DNA of 64,000 nucleotides from Hermatobates lingyangjiaoensis (taxonomy: Eukaryota > Arthropoda > Insecta > Hemiptera > Hermatobatidae): the NCBI GenBank assembly GCA_026182355.1, contig JAPFBL010000070.1, positions 97,501-161,500 of the forward strand, read 5' to 3'. Below, piece after piece: positions 28,551 through 42,373 of the stretch. Below the pieces are notes generated by a model, which was not told where the DNA came from, did no database searches, and saw nothing but the letters and a program-made list of their open reading frames with translations. The number at the start of each line of letters is the position of its first letter. Within the stretch, counting starts at the first letter, position 1. The translations under genes and the position numbers were made by a program.

Positions 28551-31500
28551 ATCTATCTATCTATCTAGCTTATCTGTTGTATGTGTGTATTCTGTCTATA
28601 AATTTAGTAGAAAATGAATATATTTTCCAATGCTTCCTAGGTACAGAACGGTCAAGCAACAACCCAGCATCTAGAACACGTCTTTCGATAGATGGCTTTC
28701 GATAGAACACTAGGAGGATAGATAACACTATTCATTGATGTCGTATGACTTCATATGTTTAATTTTAAAAATCATTAACATTTCATAATTGAACATTTCT
28801 ATGTTGTTTCAGTTTTACAAGAAAATTGAAACCATTCATTACTTACTCGTTTGCTTCTGACATTCGTTTACGCTTAGGTTTGTTTCATAATGTGATTTGT
28901 ATTTATATTGTCATGTTTCACTTAATTCTTTAAACGTTATTTAGTTAAATTGTCATAAATACCTTTAGTAATTTACTTAAACTGAAATTGAAGTTCAACA
29001 ACAAATATTTAACAACAATTAATTGTTATTAAATATTTTAAAGGGTTTTTTATTTGTTTTCATAGACTTCCACTGTATTGTTGTTCTAAGGGCTCAATGT
29101 ACGGTTCATTTGTTATTTGGCATACATAATTTCAGAAGCTCTGTTAATGTGTTAAGAGTATGAAATGTTTGTTTTAGAATCCCCTTCGGGTGTCACTGTG
29201 GACAGCGTCACAGGCAAGCTATATTGGACAGATGCGGGAACCAAGAGAATTGAGGTGGCTAATCTCGACGGTTCAATGCGAAGCCTTCTGTTTTGGAAAG
29301 ATCTGGATCAGCCTAAAGATATTACTCTTGACGAAACCAGTTAGTATTTATCAATTTAAATTCAATAATTTAGAAAAAATTGTATTTTACGTTTTCACGT
29401 TTCAAGTTCAAGTATGTGTGATATTTAGGTTTATTTTTCTCCGAGGAAGGACAGCCAAGAAGTACACGTTATTATAAGCAATTACAGGCCAGAAACCTAC
29501 GTTGGCAATTTAACTGGGCTACTTTGATCTTAGGGGCTAGGTTATCACAGTGGCTTACGTGCTCACCTCTGGACTGTTAGTCCGGGGTTTTCACCTAATG
29601 TTATTAAGTCAGTAGGTGAAAAATAAAACACATTAAGCTGTCAGACCCGAGCCTGTAGGATATCATATACTCATTAAAATCCCTACTCTAAATTTAACAC
29701 TCCCAGCATGGAATGCTGTTTAGTATCACAAAGGTTCTTGTTTGCAGGCTCCCAACATGTGTGGTATCAAAAGGGTCAATGTTTGGCCTATCTGTGTTCT
29801 ATTGTGGGATTGCCACAAATAAATCTAACCTAACCTGACTATATCGTAGGTGAAGTTTAAACTTCAACCATTCCTCGAGTATCACACATTTGTCTACACA
29901 TTGCTGTTCTTTTCAACGTCCCCACTAATAGGATTTCTTCTTTAGCAGTGTTCTAAGGATGAAAAGTTTGTTTCATTCGTTATTTGAAACCGTTAGCAAC
30001 CTCAAGGCGCCTTACGAAAAGGATTGTACATTTGGTGTTTTAATTTTACCTCAATGAAGTCTATTAGAATAGAGTTATTTAACGGGAACCTGACATCGTA
30101 GAGGTATAGAAAGAATAATTTTACATATTCTCTGAGTGACTGAGTTCACCATATCGTCAATCTCTCTATGCAAAATCTATGTTGATGTCCATGATTTGTA
30201 AATACTTAATACATCTTGAATATATTATAATTTAGTGCAGTAACAATTTAATTTGAAGTTTACTAAATTGAATCTCTGGTACACTAAAGGTTTTCAAACT
30301 AGAGATTAGTAAATATTTAGTATGAAAGGCAAGCGTGATGCCTGCTAAACCACACACAAACACTATCTTTAGTGGAACTTTTCAAACTGTAACAGAACAA
30401 AACTTGCCAGAGGTGTGGTATAAATGTAAAAGTATACCCTTCAGACACAATTTGTCTGTTATAAATGTTAAGAAGTCGAATAATAAATGATTTTTTACAG
30501 ACAGGGGGAAATGATGATGCAGAAAAGTTACTATTGGCAATGATTATTGGGTTTGATTGCAGGAGGACTCATGTACTGGAGCGACTGGGGTCGAGAGGGA
30601 AGAATCGAGCGAGCCGGCATGGACGGCACTCAAAGGTCGATTTTGGTTCAGGGCAAAATAACTTTTCCTAATGGGCTTGTAATTGATCTGAGTACTCAGC
30701 GGCTCTACTGGGCTGACTCCGGTCTCAACACCATTGAGTTCTGTAACCTCGATGGGTCCAACAGGAGTATTCTCAGTAAGAATTCTTAATCTCGTACCTG
30801 TCGATTTATATAACATATAAATATCAATTTAAATATCACAAAAAATTCTGAAACGCGATCTTTGCAAGCAGTTATTATATGGTATTTTACTCATGATTGG
30901 AGAGGAAAAGAAACACTAAGCCTTCCCACATAAAAATGATTTAATCACATAACGCGTTTCGAACATTACTATTCATCGCCAGGTTACATCTACAATTCAA
31001 ACAAAAATAGATGTAAAAAAAATTTGAAATTTATTGTTGTTTTGTTTTTATTTTTTCGAACACTTCGAGTAAGTGTTCGAAACGCGTCGTGTTATTAAAT
31101 CCATTTTTTTTTTTTTTTTATGGGAGAGTTATTATTTATTTTTCCCTCTATTTATGATTAAATCCGAAGATACTCAAAATCTAAATAATTCCCAAATATA
31201 AATATTTAAATGTAGATTTTGCAAGGAAATTTTTTTTCAAATAAATTTCATCTCTTTTGTAAATTAAAGCCACGTTTTTGCTAGTTAAAACACATCTTTA
31301 CAAATCAAATTAACCCGTCGAGAATTTTTTTGAAATAAACTTCATTTAAAAATATATATATATATTAAAGAAAGAGAAACTTCAAATTAATTAGTACGAG
31401 ATTATCTTTCCTTAGGTTTTAGTTTGGGTGATTACAGTTGAGTTCTATATCCACTTTTGAGTAATACTACTAATAATCATTCTTTGGGTTTAGTTTTGAT

Positions 31501-34500
31501 GACTATAGCTGAGCGCATTGTCTATTATTTTTTAGTGATCTAAAATTTACGTTTTAGAACTATCTCTGATGATTTCAGGAAGTGATATCTCCTATTTAGT
31601 ATGTTGTTTTCATAAAACTTTAGGTTTTATTACATTAGAATGTAGAGTATAACCTTTGATAACTTATTGTTATTACTATACTATTCTGATTTGTGTTCTA
31701 TATTTGCAATTAATAGTAAAACACTTTAGACGTTGGTAGGTGCGTTTCTCTTATATTTTTCAATTTAGGCTTAGCAATCATAAATATATGTTGAAGCTAA
31801 TTTTTTTTTCTATAACAATTTCCTTTTTTTTAACCTTATTTTAATTTATAAAATTAATTAATCGACTTTAGAAGAGTGAATATAAATAAGATTGAAAGTT
31901 CTAAATATCTGTTTCAGTATCTAACGTGCCTCATCCTTTCGGGTTAGCCATCTACAAAGATGAGATCGTCTGGACTGACTGGGAGACTAACAGCATACAC
32001 AAGTCGGACAAGTACAAGGCTAAAAGTACTCAAATAATAAGGTAGCTTTACTTGAGTTTTGCAATGAAAGAAAAGTAAACTATGTATTTAACCCATGGGT
32101 CCTCAACCTTTGTTTGCTTGGGGACCTCCTGAGAGCTATTTCACATTTCTGCCCCCTCCCATATCATTTTTTTAAGTAAATCAAAAATGTAACTGTGAAA
32201 TAATACCATTTCCTGAGAACAAGTCGGAATACAGAGAATGCTTTTTAAGACACCTTTGCACTATCCATACAACTTCCATACAAAAATATTAAAATAAACT
32301 CATTCATAAATGTAACGTCAGAAAAAAAGTTGTACACCATTTCAAAATATTTAAACATGATAACAAACTGAGAAGTTTTAATTTCTAATGTCTTAATGAT
32401 AATGTGATAAATTCTGACGGTACTACATTGTTGATCTATTTTGTTTATGCTTACTGATATATCCATCTATATACGAGAATATCAAATAGGTGTGTTCTCT
32501 AATCGGGATTCGGTCAATTTTCTAGGATAAAAAATTATACTCTCGTTGCGGACGTTTCGGTTTTATTTAAAACCTTTGTCATAAGCAGAAGTAAGAATTG
32601 TTTAACTATAAAATGAGTCTTCGACAGTCTAGTCGAAGGTTTTGTCCGGTTAACATTGTTATTCCTTTAAATAATGTTAATTTCATTTACTTAGTTAAAA
32701 AATTCTTACTTCTGCCTATGACAAAGGTTTTAATAAAACCGAAACGTCGGCAACGAGTGTTTGATTTTTTCAGAGAATCAATAATGTTCAGTGAATTTAT
32801 TTCAATAACTATTGTTATAATTTCTGAGTGATACAAAGAGTCACGGGTAGTCTAGTATACATTATGAACTTAACATGTACAACTAAGTGCACTCTATGGA
32901 ACCCCACATTACTAATTTTTTTTATTCATGGACCGCCTTTGATCTTCTGCGTTCCCTTAGGAGTCTATATGCTCCCTGCTGGGACCCCTGACTTAGTATA
33001 TTCAAGTGTAAATATTAACAAGTCATTTAGAAATCAAACTATTTTAAATAAAAATAACTAATATAGGTTATAAAATATTGAATGTCTGCCACTTCAGCTG
33101 AACTTAAATTTGTTTAATATCCAACCGGTTTTTTGTTTGCAGGTCTAATTTATCTGGATTGATGGATATTCATATAATGCAGTACTCAAATGAAACAGTC
33201 AGTTCACCTTGTCTAATCAATAATGGAGGCTGCTCTGCGCTTTGCTTACTTTCACCAAATGAAAAGAAATTCAGTTGTGCATGCCCCATCGGAATATCTC
33301 TCAAGGTACTATTATAATCATTGCTTATTGTTTAAGACTACAAGGCAATCCTCTACTAGTCATAAAGCTATGTTTTACATTATAGTAGGTTAGTCAAAAT
33401 TAATGGAAGCCCTAGTATATCTACTGAAATTCTTAGAAAAGAAAGAGAAAAGTATAGTTTTTAGCAAAGTCCTTGGAAGAGTGATCCTCTACAATTGGTA
33501 GACATTAAATGTGGATTTCAATATACCCGGTATGTTGTATAATTCCTCTACGCTTAATTGGACACAGAACTGCAACATTGGAAACATACCTTGGATGCAA
33601 TGCAGTCAATTATGAAAGTAAAAGATCTTTCCTCTGAAAGATTGGATTGAGATCGGCAAATCACTTTAACACCAAATTCAAATAGAGTTGCATTACGGTT
33701 TGCTAATCATTCAGGTAATAAATCTCAGGCTTCAAACTTGTTAATAGGTGCATTCCCACATATAATGATATAATAAAAGCACAGTAACACAAAAATGACT
33801 GGTCTAACATGGAATCGAGTAAGTCTTCAGTTATCTGCAAAATTAGAATAATGACTAAATTTCTATAAAGTTTTAATTTGTAATTCTGTTTAATCTACAT
33901 TTTTGTAAAATAAATATATTTGTGATTTTATTCTAATTAAAATTAGATTGTGTCTTTTCTTTTAATACATTACAATGTTGTACTTAAAGACATGCAATAC
34001 GTTAGTAGAGCCTCCTTAAATTCTTAATAAAAGGTATTAAAAGTATTTCAAAGCAATAATAGATATATGCCAGCAGTTTGTTGTAATTTTAATTAGACGT
34101 AGTGATATGTTTGTAGAGACCTTTGAACTGTCCTTTTGAAATCTCCTGTAGCAGATATTGAGACTACCCTGTTTTCTTGCAGAGTGACGGTACTACATGC
34201 TCCGCATCACCTGGGGTTTGGCTGGCTGTTGCCTATAGACAGCAAGTTTTACAGGTAGCCCTGGACATGCCCTACTTAGAAGACGTTGTTCTTCCCTTTC
34301 CACCCATGAACCACACTGTTGCCATTGACTACGATGTCGCTACAGGTAGTCTTCATCTCACTTTTACCAATCATAGTTATCAGTAAAGAACTCTGGTCTT
34401 AAGATCAGACAATTAGTTAACACTTCTACAATGAGGTTATTGAATGATTCTGAACAATAGTTACAACAATTTCGATCAATTAGATCCCCATCACGACTGC

Positions 34501-35350
34501 TAGGTTTTGACGCAGACGAAGACCGCTTGTTACGGTTTAAAGATCTTAGTCTTTTTTTGTCATTTCTTATTGTAGTTTGAACATTTATGGTTATTTCACG
34601 TGTTTATTGTTAAATTTCTTGCTATATAAATATCAAGTACAATATAGTTTATAATATAGTTAAAAATCTAGGAAGGGTAACATACAGAATAAAGAAACAC
34701 ACTTATAAACTCAATTTTCGGGTAATCTGTCTTCAAGAGAAAAGAGTAAGGGAGACCAAGCACGTTGTAGACGCAACGGATTGAAGACGGATTGCCCGAA
34801 AATTTGAGTTAGTAAGTGTGCTTCTTTATTCTGTGTGTTACTCATCTTCGATTTTGAACTCGTATTGTGTCCAGTTTGGATCGTCTTTCCGTTTATTAAG
34901 TGAATATATATATACCGTTACTTTGTATTATTTGGGTTGGAGGACGCATTCACGTCTGAACTCCCGTGTTCCTTCTTCTTTTCCTTTTTCTCGTCTCATG
35001 AAGACTGCAAGAGAGCCGAAATGATCGAGAACCGTGAGTGTTAGTCTCTTTTTTGTGTTTCTAGTTGTAACTTTAATTATATATGATCAAACCGCAATAT
35101 GAAATGGGAAAACAAGACTAAGATCTTTCAACCGTAACAAGCTACTCGTATCTTCGTCAGAGTCAAAAACCCAACTGAAACACTGATGCAGAAACATCTG
35201 GTGAGGGGTTGAGAAGAGTGGGAGGGCAGAGTCGTATTTTAAAAGGGTGAAAGCGCAGGAAAGGACCAGAAAGGGATGTTTGGGGAAACAAAGGAGTACA
35301 GTAAGAAAGAGTAAAAAACTATCCGCTAGCTGTCAACCCTCTTTATTCAG

Positions 35351-35394
<44 letters not shown>

Positions 35395-36422
35395 GTTACT
35401 TTGTATCATTTGGGTTGGAGGGCGAATTCACGTCTGCATTCCCGTGTTCCTTTTTCTTTTCCTTTTAACAGCATTAGGTAAATTGCTCTATCATTAAAAT
35501 ACCCCTCCTCTTATTAGATCGATTCAGCTTTGAAGGATGATAAAAAAACTTTCTCTAATACTCAACAGAGCCCCATTCATTGTCAAATTCTATGGTTTTA
35601 CCATATCATGAGTCATTGGACCCCTTTCCAAGACTAGTCAAACAACTTGATTCTAATATAGTTTTTTCTAATCGTAATAACGTGGGCAATATGTTAAAAA
35701 AAAAACTCTCCCAGGGAATTGTAGTCTGGTTGTATTTATACAATTCCGTGCAAAAATTGACATAAAATTTATATTGGTTAAACTGGTAAACAATTAAAGA
35801 CACGTGTAAAACAACACCAATACAACGTAAGTAGACAGCAAAAAGTAGTGCCTTATTCTTGCATATAAACAATGAAAATCATCATATTGATTGTACAGGA
35901 GCTAAATTTATTACCTATGAAAAATCGATGTTGCTAAGAAATATTATTGAATCGTCTCTAATTAAATTTAATAGATCAAATATTATAAACATTAGTAACG
36001 GTCCCTTCAAATTTGATACTTTCGTTACGAGGGCAATAGCCTCTTCTAAGAGGCTATTACATTAGTAACGGTCTCTTCAAAGTTGATATGTACTTTCGTT
36101 ACGAGAGTAATAGCCTCTTCAAAGAGGGTTGACAGCTAGAGGATAGTTTTTTGCTCTTTCTTACTGTACTCCTTTGTTTCCCCAAATATCCCTTTCTGGA
36201 CATTAGTCCTTTCCTGCGCTTCCACCCTTTTAAAATACTACTCTGCCCTCCCACTCTTCTCAACCCCTCACCAGTTGTTTTCTGCATCTAGTGTTTCAGT
36301 TGGGTTTTTGACTCTGACGAATACCGCTTGTTACGGTTGAAAGATCTTAGTCTTGTTTTCTCATTTCATATTGTGGTTTGATCATTGATTGTTATTTCAC
36401 GTGTTTATGTGAATTTTTTTTA

Positions 36423-36453
<31 letters not shown>

Positions 36454-39400
36454 GCACCCATGCGCGCCCACCCACATTCTTATATATAAAGCATAGTTCC
36501 ACCATTTTGCACTATGGAATCATACTGTCACCTAAGTTTAAATATTAAGCTATACCCCTTGACTAACAAGACTACTTATTACTACTTGTAAGGCTTATCT
36601 GAGAGTTGACAAGCACTGTCTCTTGTTAGTATTCCAGTACATAGATAATTCTAAATCATTTCCATACTAAAAATACCTGAAGTAATTTTGATTTCATTCC
36701 TAGAATATAATCTTGAATGATCTTTTCTTTGTCTTCAGACATCCCACTCCATTAATTGTTTTCTTTTCTTTAAGGTGATCTCTATTGGTCGGATACTGGA
36801 TACGATGTGATTCAGAAAGGGCAACCCGATGGCTCTAACCTTGAAACGGTTATCAAGGATGGACTAGAAATGGTGGACGGTATTGCTTTGGATAGCGTGG
36901 GGAGAAAGGTAGTCACCGTTTTATTATATAATTGAAAACTGGTACAATTGTTATTTTTAATATTTAATCCTGACAACGATTTAAATGTAATGGTGATTTA
37001 TGAGGCATATTGTTGACAGCTCTATTGGACAGATGACCATATGAACAGTATCCAGGTGTGCAGTTTGGCCGATTGCTATAACTTACGCAAGGTGATCGCC
37101 TGGCGCCATCTCGACAGTCCGCGAGCTATCGCACTCAACTACACGCTAGGACTGCTCTTCTGGGCAGACTGGGGCAAACACCCACGCATTGAGCAAGCTC
37201 ACATGGATGGTCAGAACAGGTTGGTCTTCTTTCTTTGATGAGGAGTCCTGTATGTATAGCGAACGTAAACGGAGACATCCACCTACCTTCCGCGCCCACT
37301 CTATAGCGAAACAGAATCTAATTAACATAATCAAAAAAAGCTTTTTATTTAATAAATTTAAAGATTTAAATAAATTTGAATTGTTATTTAAAGATAATTA
37401 AAGTTAACTAATAACTAATTTAATTAAATTTCACTAATAAAGTTAATTTAATAAAAATTAAATGCATATCTAAAGTTATGAATTAATATAACTAACAATA
37501 ATTAACTAAGAGCTTTAAACACAGCTCTTAATGATATTAAAACACAGTATTAATTATAATACAATAAAAATGTTTAAAAATAATATCAGAATACATATGA
37601 TGCCAAAAATCTACAATATTCCGGTGCCTGACTGTTTCTGGGTCCATCAACAGAAGAAATGTCCAAATGGCATCCACTTTGATGGGCAGGTTCCAATTTT
37701 GTTGCAATATCCTTGGTCAAGTATTAGTGTGAAAAAATGACGAAAAATTAATTCATATATATTTTAAACATGTATTAATGTAATGTATTTGAAATAGTGT
37801 TTTGGCACCTTTTTTTTATTGGTTTTAATAGACTGTTTAAGCTACTGGTAAACTAAATAGAACTAAACAACTAAATGCAAATAACATCTCCACGAGCTTT
37901 ATATGAAGGAGAAAAGTGTTTAATTCCGATAAACTCTGTAAAAGTTAACATGTAAAAGGCCTTAAAAAATATTAAAAATATTTTATTTCGGATGACTTTA
38001 GAAAATATCTGGAACTTATAGTCGATTAGAAATTTATTATTGTTTAGTGGTTTATTTGAAACTTTTTTCTTTTTTATGCCTTATAAATTCTCGATATATT
38101 AAAGAAAAGAAAAGTTCGTTGTGTTGCTTTTATAAACAGAGTCTGAAGGGATAATCTATGCCAATGATTTTTAAAGTGTATTTAACTTACTTATAAGATT
38201 TCATAAAAAATAATCAGGAGTTAGACAGCTTGCTGTTTCAAGATAAAATTATTTTTATTGTTCCGTACGGAGTCGATGCGGATAGTGTATAACTAACTAC
38301 ATGTTATAATATAAATATAACTACAAGTAACCATCTGATGCTGATTATTCAGGCTGGCTTATTCTAAGCCACTGTAGCATCGGGACTCTGAGGTATGTAA
38401 CCTTACCAAGTAAACTACTGTTGGTAAGGATTAATAGTACATAAATAAACTCACTTTCTTTTATGTTTCTTTTTTTTCTGATAAATATGTATATCGCTAT
38501 CGTTAATTGATTCCATATAAATATTTTGACCATAAAAACCCAAGAAACACAAGCAAACAAGAGTCAAGGGATTCAAACCCACACCTGTGATGTTACAAAT
38601 GATATTGCCCAAAAAACCAGTGAATGTGCTAAGTTCATTATTTAACAATGTATTAGTGATGTGCAACTTGATTTAAGTTGAGGGGCCAGTTGGGTTGAGT
38701 TCTGGGCAATATTGAGGAGTATTAGCTGAAATTAGTAATGTTATTAGATAAATGTTGAGTTTTCTGAGGATATTATTTCTAGGTTTTACTTTTGTACAAG
38801 CTATTCACTTGAGGATTATCAAGTTGACACGAGACAGATGGGTTCTAATGTTTTTAGGATGACTCTGGTTTCCGACAAGTTGGGTTGGCCCAATGGACTT
38901 GCTCTGGACGATGGCCGACTCTATTGGACCGACGCCAAGTTAGGCACGATTGAAACAGCTCCACTGTCTCACCCCAACAATCGGACTGTCCTCGTCAAAT
39001 CACTACCTCACCCTTATGCCTTGGCTGTTCTTGAAGACACCATCTTCTGGACTGATTGGCGAACCAAGTCTCTTCTTCGAGCAGACAAACTGACTGGAAT
39101 GGGCGTGTCTTCCGTCATTACTAATCTAGATGGTCTCATGGACCTAACTTCTGTCTATGTAAGTGTCCTTAATCAGTATAAATTACACAGTGTGTTTATA
39201 AAGTCCACTATACAATTTGTCGGTTCATGGTAGAACATCAAATAGTTGAACAATCCAGCTATTGAAAAATGAAGAATATTCTGTGAAGTTCATTCATATT
39301 GGTAATAAAATGAAATAATATTTATTTAAATAAATTATGAAATTTGAGTTAGGATAAAATTATAATTATTTTCATGTACAGTGGACGTAAGTTATCAATC

Positions 39401-41213
39401 GCTTAATATAATCGGAATTCCCGGTCCCCGCCCCAACATACAATATGCATTACAAATATATCGCTTATTATTATTGTGATCAGAATATCGGTTATTGTTA
39501 TCGATTTCTTTCCAAACCTATGGACATTTTTTATCGAGTTCAGTTCCAACGTAAATGCCCAGAGAGAAGTTGTTTTAATAATCCGGATTTTATCTCTAGC
39601 AAAGCAATAGATAAGATTTCCTTATTTGAATGTTCTCCTTCAGTTTTCTGCTTTTTTTTTTAACTGTCTCCTAAATCACTCAGTTTCAGTTATTTCTACG
39701 AGGCTACCAGTTGTGATAAGCGATCTGACGCATAGAAAAAGACCCCGTGACAGTGACTTTTTTGTTTTCAGTGATTTTCAATCAACTTCTTTGCAATTTT
39801 AAAGAGCTATGGGGCAATGTGAGGTTGCTGCAAAACTGCAAAATATCCCAACCGCTTCTATGCAAAATTTTAAAAAGCTGGGCAATCTTCGAGATGGACA
39901 TCAAAAGTATCTAAAGTTTGTTGTGTAAAAGAACACACTGAAGTCGAATTCGCTTTGAAAAAATGTTTGCAAATGTCCGAGGATGACAAACTAGTCAGTG
40001 TACATTCCAACGTATAAGGAAATTTGGGAAGCTCTTCGCGTGTTACGGCTTGGAGTGCAAAATTGAACTTCTGAATTTGAACTTTATTATGAGTAGGAGT
40101 CCTTTATAAATTTTCTGCTGAGATATGACGTGAAACAGATCAAGCTACATGATTTTCTAAATAAACAACTTATTGTAATTGCTACAGTTTAAATAGTGTA
40201 ACTTATTAAAGTTAGTGTAACTTATTTAAAACTATAACTTATAGTTTTACTATTTATTTTCATTTATTTCAGTTTTTTTTACTATGTCTTGAACTTCGGT
40301 TAGCCTCATAAACGGTAAAATGGCAATTTCCATTCTTCGGGTAATATTATCAATCGATTTTTGTTCTCACTTTTGGTGTTTACAAAAGTGATTACATTAA
40401 GTGGCGTCCACTGTATATGTTTTATTGTAACTTTCCTTCAAACTAATGTGTAATTAATTGACATTTGTCTATTTTCAGAGTAAGGTGCTGGAAGAGGATG
40501 TGTGCAAAGTTAATAACGGGGAATGCAGCCACCTGTGTCTAAGGTCACCAAAGGGATACACTTGTGCCTGCCCTACTGGCATCAAACTAATGGTAAGATA
40601 TATAAAATATCCTGCTAGAGAAATGATTTGTAGTCAAACAGCTCATAGATTTATATGCATATTATTAATACCTCTGAAGTTAGTATGATTTGTATTAGAA
40701 ACAGGTAAAACCGTCATACTTCATAAGATGATCATGGAGTTGGAGCGCTTTCGTACGTTGTCCATCTTCGATCGCAACAAACCTACTGAGCTGTTATATA
40801 TGGGGATTGACTGTCAACCCCCTATATAACAGCTCAGTAGGTTTGTTGCGATCGAAGATGGACAACGTCCGAAAGCGCTCCAACTCCATGATCATCTTAT
40901 GAGGTATGACGGTTTTACCTATTTCTAATACAAATCATAGATTTATGTTTCTTTTTCTAAAATACTAAGGTAAGATATAAACATTATATTCTCATTTCCA
41001 ACATATGTAATAATAGTAAATAATTGAGATAATCAATCACTTTTAATCATTTTATAAAAAATAGGATTTAAAGAATAAATAGAGATAGTGAAAAAGGAAT
41101 TGGGTGGTTAGAAATTTTCTTTTTTTTCAGTTCAATTACTTTTACATTCGATTGTTAAAGCACTTAAACTTTCTTATTCTCTGTATTTAAAAGTAAATAT
41201 GTGCGTTCGTGTA

Positions 41214-41292
<79 letters not shown>

Positions 41293-42109
41293 ACGAGTGT
41301 GTTTTTTCCTTACGACAGTAACCAAGGTATGAGGTAGTTTATTTATGTTCACACGTATTACACAGAGTGCAAAGTGTATACAACAATGAATTTATACTAA
41401 ATTAATAATTATAACAATAGTTCAATTGTAGGACTAAGATTAAGTACAACACAAAAAAATAATTAAATAGTAAATAGTAAAGACTAAGCTAATATGAAAA
41501 TAATATCAATATCTATACAAAGTTTCATCCATAAATGATGTTAACATATTTGTTTTTATTCTATAAAATAAAGTTAATTAAAATAAAATGCAGTTAAATG
41601 TGTCTATTAGCTAAAATACATCTAATGAGATTTCACCCACAAGAGTGGGCTTATAAAATATTTCAGACTCACATATTTACGATTAAGTTAGAACGGTAAA
41701 TATTAACAAAACAGTCTAAGATATACTGATCAATTAATAATAGTGGTACAATAAATGAGTGTTTAATTCAGTTATGATTTTTTCAATTTGTACAATTTGT
41801 TTATGACAAAGGGAAAGTTTTTACAACTTGTCGGTCAAATTTGTATAGTTGGTAAAAGTCAAAGATTCTATTAAGTTTTCAAAGATGATTTTGTTGTGTT
41901 CAACAAATGTTGTTCAAAGATGTTCTATGTTGTGTATCTGTTCTACTTTTCACTCTCTAGTTTTAAATGTTGTTTTATTTCGGATGTGTTAAAAGGTCTA
42001 GGGCAGGGGTGCTCAATACGTCGATCGCGATCTACCAGTCGATCGCGAGGCCAATAGTGGTAGATGGCATACAACTTTGAAAAAAAAAAGTTCCAGGGTG
42101 ACAGTCAGC

Positions 42110-42177
<68 letters not shown>

Positions 42178-42341
42178 CTATCTATATATCTCTGTGGTGT
42201 GTGTGTGTGTGTTTTGATCCTCCTGTAAAGCTTCTGTCTTTGAGCACAATGAAAAGCTACAAAAAACAGCTGTATTATTATTTTATTTTATTATTTTTAT
42301 TTATTTATTTTTAATTATTATTATTATAAATTGTCAATGTA

Positions 42342-42373
<32 letters not shown>

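Noticed and set aside
41164..41352. Thr-His repeat protein on the minus strand
   Set aside because: Translation of the (GT)n microsatellite only.
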